From Amoebidium appalachense (Eukaryota; Ichthyosporea): a stretch of DNA of 64,000 bases. This document shows positions 52,074-64,000 of the stretch, piece by piece (within the stretch, counting starts at the first letter, position 1; each line of letters begins with the position of its first letter). The notes under the pieces were generated by a model. The model was not told the origin of the DNA. It ran no database searches and saw only the letters and a list, made by a program, of their open reading frames with translations. The DNA lies in contig CAVNZM010000006.1 in assembly GCA_963693365.1 (NCBI GenBank), positions 8,494,001 to 8,558,000 on the forward strand, read 5' to 3'. The position numbers and the translations under genes were made by a program.

Positions 52074-53107
52074 AAAACATACAAACGGAAGCACCCTATT
52101 GGCATTATGAAGAAGAGGCTGCATAATGACTCAAGAGCCAACGCAGGCAAAGCATAAATACAGAGAGGGCTGCAATTCATACAAACAAAGCTATTTGTGT
52201 GCGTGTGTGTGCACGTGCATGTGGATACGGTGTAACGCATGCACGTTTTTTTCAGGTGACATTGCACGAATACATACAGGTTGATCTGATCACGCGGAGT
52301 GGTGTACGCGTGTGCAAGCATATTTCAGTGCTTGCAGGGAACCCAAGAACTGCTTCCGTCGCAGTAAAAGTGCAGGCATCTACTTTTGCACTCACGTGTC
52401 AACGTGAAAGGGCCCCCACAATTGCTGTGAATACTTAATCTTAATATAAAACTCAAATCGATTATCGACAAAAAGTTTTTTGTGAAGTTCTTCACGTAGG
52501 GATAGCATGTGTTTTGACCTATGGCTCTCATGATACGCCCTGCGTTCCTGCTTGCCGTGCTCTATTTTACGACACGTGAAGTACACACACGTGCATACAC
52601 AAACACACAAGCACACACACATGCACAAACAAACACACAAGCATGCACACAAACACAGGCGAGCAAGCACATGGAAAACTTGTGTCCTTAGGCACTCTCA
52701 CTCTGACAGCAGACACCAACAAACGGGCACCCATCCACCCACCTGAATATCGTGTGGGCCTTTTTGTAGTGGTGCGAAGCATAATCCTTGCACACAAACC
52801 GGCACACTAACGCCACGCTGATGTTCGGATAAACGGCCTCCTCTTGGCTCTCTATCGTTAGTGTACCCTCCACGGAATCATTGTCATAATACGTGTCTCT
52901 TTTCAAGGCAATGCGAAACATTGGTTCAGTAGCTGCTTTTTGCCTAGGGGGAACTGGGTCTTGCGCATGCATGTTCGTTGTGTTTACGCTTGTCTGTGTG
53001 GGGTTAGAACTTAATCGGCTTCTTCTCGGCATGTTGGTTGTTTGAGCATCTGAAGATGAAGGGGTTCCTCCCGCCCCGGAGGAACCCGAGAGGGAAAATC
53101 GAAACAT
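48936..53107 (-). CDS. Arrestin-domain-containing adaptor with a PPSY motif, three exons
   Basis: Exons on the minus strand: 53107-52743, 51482-50492, 49328-48936; phases join to 582 codons. Residues about 1-60 are a low-complexity S/T/P/Q head. Arrestin N-like sandwich: about 63-215 ([20 protein letters not shown], then [10 protein letters not shown] and NISVTFNMP). Arrestin C-like: about 215-385 ([20 protein letters not shown], then [17 protein letters not shown]). PPSY near residue 425 ([11 protein letters not shown]) matches the PPxY motif that recruits NEDD4-type WW ubiquitin ligases in alpha-arrestins. The C-terminal exon is S/P-rich with PPPPRFDD. Known role of the family: adaptor for ubiquitination and endocytosis of membrane proteins. 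Exon 3's acceptor is chosen because it keeps phase and lies next to a cacccaccag site; the one at 49370 is an alternative. Confidence 0.85.
50037..50205 (-). repeat. SINE-like repeat, 3' half, minus strand
   Basis: Reading on the minus strand: gatgggctctgttcaagtgt...tgacgttttg...tctcctccatatttccaacc...ctctaatgc followed by poly-C (G run 50010-50036 on plus). It lies in arrestin intron 2 and shows the family inserts in both orientations with the C-run always at its 3' end. Confidence 0.8.
51782..52080. repeat. (CA)n-rich block in arrestin intron 1
   Basis: Interrupted (CA)n with cacgcgcacg variants; on the transcribed minus strand it reads (GT)n. The poly-G at 51506-51560, poly-C on the sense strand, lies at the acceptor end of the same intron. 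Confidence 0.85.
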
Positions 53108-54257
53108 GGTAATTTGGGATAAAAAAGGTTTGATCGGTGTCTAATGGCCTGGCTGTTGTGTGTAACGTGGGAGAAAAAAATGATTGGTTTCAGTGTTCAG
53201 CAATGATGACCTGGTTGTTGTGTGTACTTGTGCCGGGCTGATTTCATGTTTCCATGTGTGCATGAAGACATGCCCTGAGATAAAAGATTATCAAGGACTA
53301 AAAAAAGCGACGGGTATTGACCAGTAGACTACTTTTCGTATGATTTGATTCCCTTGCCTGAAGCACTTGTGTATAATTCCTAAAGCTCGCACAACTTGAA
53401 AACGACACTACTCTATGACAAATGGGAGAAGCTCGCTTGCTCTAACGGTGGAGTTATGTAACACAGTGTAGCGTTGTAGTGTTATGTAGCACAATGCTGA
53501 TTATACAGAAACCTTTTCCTTCGTTTGTTTTACCAGACGGTCTGCTAAGAACAGCTTGTGAGCGCTTGTGTAAACTTGCAAGTGCGACTGATCATGGCCC
53601 TCTGAAAAAACGTTTTTCAGAGGGCCGTGGACTGATCGCGTCCTGGGTGTGTCAGAGGGCTGGGAGAAGGCTAATAGTAATCCCCCCAGCATCTTTATGA
53701 TCTTCATGCTTAAAATTTTTCAAAACGCTTTTTTTCGGGATTCCGGGAAGAATTCAGGAGAAAGTTTTTCATTTATATTTTATTAATATAAATATCAATA
53801 TTCAAAGATTTCTCCGTCCATGTGTAGCCTAGTCCCAAAACACTGTAAGCATTGTGTTAAATTAATTACTAGCCTTAGGAGACAAAGACCTGGGTTTTAA
53901 GACTCAGTTGAATATCAGCAGCTGGCGCGCTTCACCAACCACCGTGACCTAATAACTAATTACTAATTTGCACGTTGCCTTCACTGATCAATAAATCCCA
54001 GTCAAGAGAAAAAAAAAATTAGCACTAGGTTGTTGAGCCCCCATCGAAACGTTACTCTAGCAGGTCAGAGTGGTATGCGCCTTTTATCCTATTCAATGAC
54101 CTTTATCCAATCAAATGCTGGTAGCCCGATAGAGGAGTAGGACCGTGTTTCCTTTCTACTTTGTAATCACAAGGTAAACCAGACCGTTTTTTGATTATTT
54201 TTCAGGAAGCGTTTCAAAGTTGAGCCTGATTCTCCTATCTGGAGTCCCCCCCGTCTT

Positions 54258-54291
<34 letters not shown>

Positions 54292-56153
54292 ACCCCGCCC
54301 CCCCTCCCTCCCCTCCCTCACCCCCGGCCCCCCACAGACAAAACCAAGGCCTCCTCATCTTCCTAACCAGGCCTTGCCCCAAACCCCTCGTTGTCTGATA
54401 ATTTAATCGTGTTATCTTAAGGGGATGGAAAAGGATCTGGACTTCGTCCGGTGATACCACCAACCTCCAAACCCGTATACCCCATTTTTCTCACCCTCCT
54501 CTACAAGCATGCTGTAACGTTTCGTAGCGGGCAGAGAGCACGGGGCAGGGGAGTCCCGGAGAATCCGGGGGAAGATGGGGTTGAAAAGGCCGGCCCGTGT
54601 GTGTGTTGGGGGGGGGGGGGGGGGGGGGGGGGGGAGGGGGGGAGGCGCGGAAGAGGGAGCGAGAGCGGGAGCGAACTTAGCGAGAGCCAGCGCGTTGCGA
54701 GGGAGGGAGCTGAGGGAGGGTGGGTGGGTGGGTGGGAGGGAGGGAAGGAGGGAGGGAGGGAGGGAGGGAGGGAGAAGGGATGGAAGGAAGGAAGGAGGGG
54801 GGGAGAAGGGAGGGAGGAAGGGAGAAACAACTCAACAGCTTTCTATTTAGAAACCTCCCCAACCATGTGTACAGCCCATTGTTTTGCATCTGCTTGGGAA
54901 ACACGTTTACATCTAATTTTCAGCAGCTGTGTACTTACTCGAAATAATTTTTTAACAACAGTCCTAGTTTGTCTGCTGCCACATCTGAGTTCGGACATCC
55001 TTTTTGTTGCGGTAAGTGAACTGACGTCAAGTTTATAAAAGGTTTTCACACACATTGTTGCAGATGTTACGCTGCAAACACCTGCACATAGACTGATGAA
55101 TTTTTATTTGTTTTAACAGGGTAATTAGAACTTGCAATATTTGTGTGTCACTTTGTTTGCGTCAGTGTCCGGCTGTTGTGGCTTCTCTGCTGTGTAACAA
55201 CCACATGTACACGTAGATCGAGACCCTGGAAAACCTCCGACTCCGAAGCTGATCTCGCGGTGTGATGACAAGTAGGCAGAACAAACTAGCACATCAGCAC
55301 TATATATGTAGTGCGCAAGTACGTAGGATCCAGTAGGAGCACTGAAGTGCAATTATCAGTGCGAGTGCCCTACCTACTGGTTAGAAGTGCTTCAAGGTCA
55401 ACGGAGTGGAACTTGCCCCACCAGAGCGGTTCTTAATGCTAGGGGTGGGCCTCAGCTGAATGAATGTTATCTGACATGAAGTCCATCGGTACGAGCTTTG
55501 GACCAACGCCTTGGTGCAACCTCTAAGCTGTATGTACAACTGGGAGGAAACCACAAGTGCGCTATTTTTAGATCTGGAGATTGATTTTTTGGCGGGCGTC
55601 CTTTGTTCGCGTCGTGTCCTGCGTGTACATGTAGAGAGTGTGTAAGTGTGACATAGCCAAAGCGAGCTTGGACAGTGGTACGCCTATATCTAAATAGGGT
55701 TTAATGTTCTTAGCATCTGGCCCTAGGCAGCGAACAAGGAGGGCTAACACAGGAGTTCACTGATGTCATTCGATTTCCTCCATGGTGGCACACCCACGAC
55801 ACAATACTGTAGAATTCTAAGGGTTACGTATGATCTAGCACAAGGAATAGCCAGTTTTTGTTGCTTTTGTGAAAAATGAACACAACAAATACGACTGTTC
55901 AGCCAGATGGCTGTGACTTCGAACCCTACAAGTGTGTATGTTCCCAATAATTCCCCCTCTCTCCCTCCCTCACTCACTCCCCCCCACGCTCCCGTCCCCC
56001 CCCCCCAACCATCCTCCCTCCCTCCCCCTCCCCTCCCGCGCCCCACCCCCCCCCTTATACCCCGGCTTGCCCCGGCACCCTCCTGCCATCTACTCGTTGT
56101 GAGAATCGTTTGTGCAGCTGTGTTTTTGAGTTATAAAGCTTGACAGTGGTGTC

Positions 56154-56186
<33 letters not shown>

Positions 56187-56290
56187 TGTCCTCTCCCTTT
56201 GGTTTGCCTTCATCCCCCCTTCCTTCCCGGCCCCTCCCCCCCCCCCCTCCCCCCCCTCCCCGCTCCCCTCCCTTTGGTTTCTCCCCCCTC

Positions 56291-56323
<33 letters not shown>

Positions 56324-56521
56324 TTCCTTCTTTTCCCCTTTCCGCCTTACCTTTTACAACCCCTTGGAGCCTACCATCTATTGCAAAGCAAAGCCTGATA
56401 CTATCAGATCTGGTCTCCCCCCCCGCCCCTCCCCTCCGCCCCCACCCACCCACCCACCCACCCAACCGCCCCTCCCCCCCTCCCCCCCCCCCCTCCCCCC
56501 CCCCCGGTCCCCCCTCCACCC

Positions 56522-56564
<43 letters not shown>

Positions 56565-56678
56565 GCCCCTTTTTCCTCTCGCCCCCTCACTTCCTACCAC
56601 TCTAAACCCCACATCCCCTAGAACCCACATTACGGCTTTTCCTCCTTTTTTGCTCTTCACTGACACCCTACCCCACAG
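53108..56678. other. Divergent region between the arrestin gene and the GPCR
   Basis: No exon can be assigned with confidence, though the 5' exons of the GPCR should lie here. It contains poly-C at 54260-54289, poly-G at 54609-54636, (GGGA)n at 54735-54775, C-rich runs at 55979-56060 and several poly-C runs at 56155-56560, plus about 1.5 kb of normal-complexity DNA. An acceptor-like ttatttttcag at 54193-54203 is followed by a short open stretch (KRFKVEPDSPIWSPP) that cannot be tied to the gene. Confidence 0.4.
53596..53626. promoter_or_regulatory. Perfect 14-bp stem palindrome upstream of the arrestin gene
   Basis: ggccctctgaaaaa, a 3-base loop acg, then tttttcagagggcc. It lies 489 bp upstream of the arrestin ATG in the divergent region towards the GPCR. 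It could be a binding site, a transcript hairpin or the relic of a small foldback; no family is recognised. Confidence 0.5.
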
Positions 56679-63643
<6,965 letters not shown>

Positions 63644-63865
63644 GTATGTGTGTCCGCTACCCCCCCCCCCCCCCCCCAATCCACGGAGGATGGGCTCTGC
63701 TTGTGATGCATACTCTCTATTTGTGTGTCCTTTGCAATATGCATTGTGTGGCCCGCCATGAATTTGTACTTCTTACTCGGTAGCACAATAATCCCCCCCC
63801 CCCCCCCCCCCCCCCCCCCCACACACACACACAAACACGCTCACACACACACACACACAAACACA

Positions 63866-63923
<58 letters not shown>

Positions 63924-63935
63924 CGCATACACACA

Positions 63936-64000
<65 letters not shown>

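Noticed and set aside
52245-52436. Open plus-strand frame ([20 protein letters not shown]...) after an acceptor-like ttttttcag
   Set aside because: It lies in an intron of the minus-strand arrestin gene, matches no family I know, and has no partner exon; probably chance.
54451-55038. 195-codon plus-strand frame
   Set aside because: The central half is translated poly-G/(GGGA)n, and the ends show no domain or splice support.

Overview
This is a stretch of nuclear DNA from a eukaryote. It carries five cellular genes, four of them with spliceosomal introns, plus one truncated non-LTR retrotransposon. The content (a SAPS-domain subunit of protein phosphatase 6, a REXO4 exonuclease, an arrestin-domain adaptor with a PPxY-type motif, a cAMP-receptor-like seven-TM protein and a membrane-anchored beta-trefoil lectin) points to a holozoan, meaning an invertebrate animal or a close unicellular relative. 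Nothing in the window fixes the species. The DNA between exons is exceptionally rich in poly-C/poly-G runs, (CA)n/(GT)n, (GA)n and (CCCT)n, so almost all long frames outside the genes are low-complexity shadows.

Layout. 996-2438 (-): single-exon type II membrane protein with a C-terminal ricin-B-like lectin domain. 5053-16591 (+): REXO4, nine exons that join in phase to 414 codons. 17512-19970 (-): a 5'-truncated LINE with reverse transcriptase but no endonuclease. 21471-46819 (+): a PPP6R/SAPS gene, 21 proposed exons and about 701 codons, ending in a series of DPF-type motifs. 48936-53107 (-): an arrestin-domain gene, three exons, 582 codons. 56679 to beyond the right edge (+): a cAMP-receptor-like GPCR, seen from TM1 to TM5. 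The lectin/REXO4 pair and the arrestin/GPCR pair are divergent; PPP6R and arrestin are convergent. The genes share no obvious pathway, although the arrestin PPSY motif, the PPP6R DPF motifs and the GPCR all suggest membrane-traffic or signalling roles.

Repeats. Introns hold many copies of a SINE-like family with tRNA-type A-box and B-box-like motifs, whose 3' end runs into poly-C, often followed by poly-A. Four inverted-repeat or MITE-like insertions are also present: a 263-bp hairpin, a pair of TTAA-flanked elements, a 669-bp TIR element and a TA-flanked foldback.

Main discovery candidate. In PPP6R and the GPCR, exon edges have repeatedly been copied, together with their splice sites, into the adjoining intron (at least seven cases). 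In two of the best preserved copies most or all differences from the exon are synonymous. One copy (40391-40458) has its own splice sites and a length congruent modulo 3 with the exon it resembles, as expected of a mutually exclusive alternative exon. Separately, when an intron carries both tract types, sense-strand G/GT runs usually lie towards the 5' splice site and C/CA runs towards the 3' splice site, and seven acceptors are formed by a (CA)n microsatellite itself.
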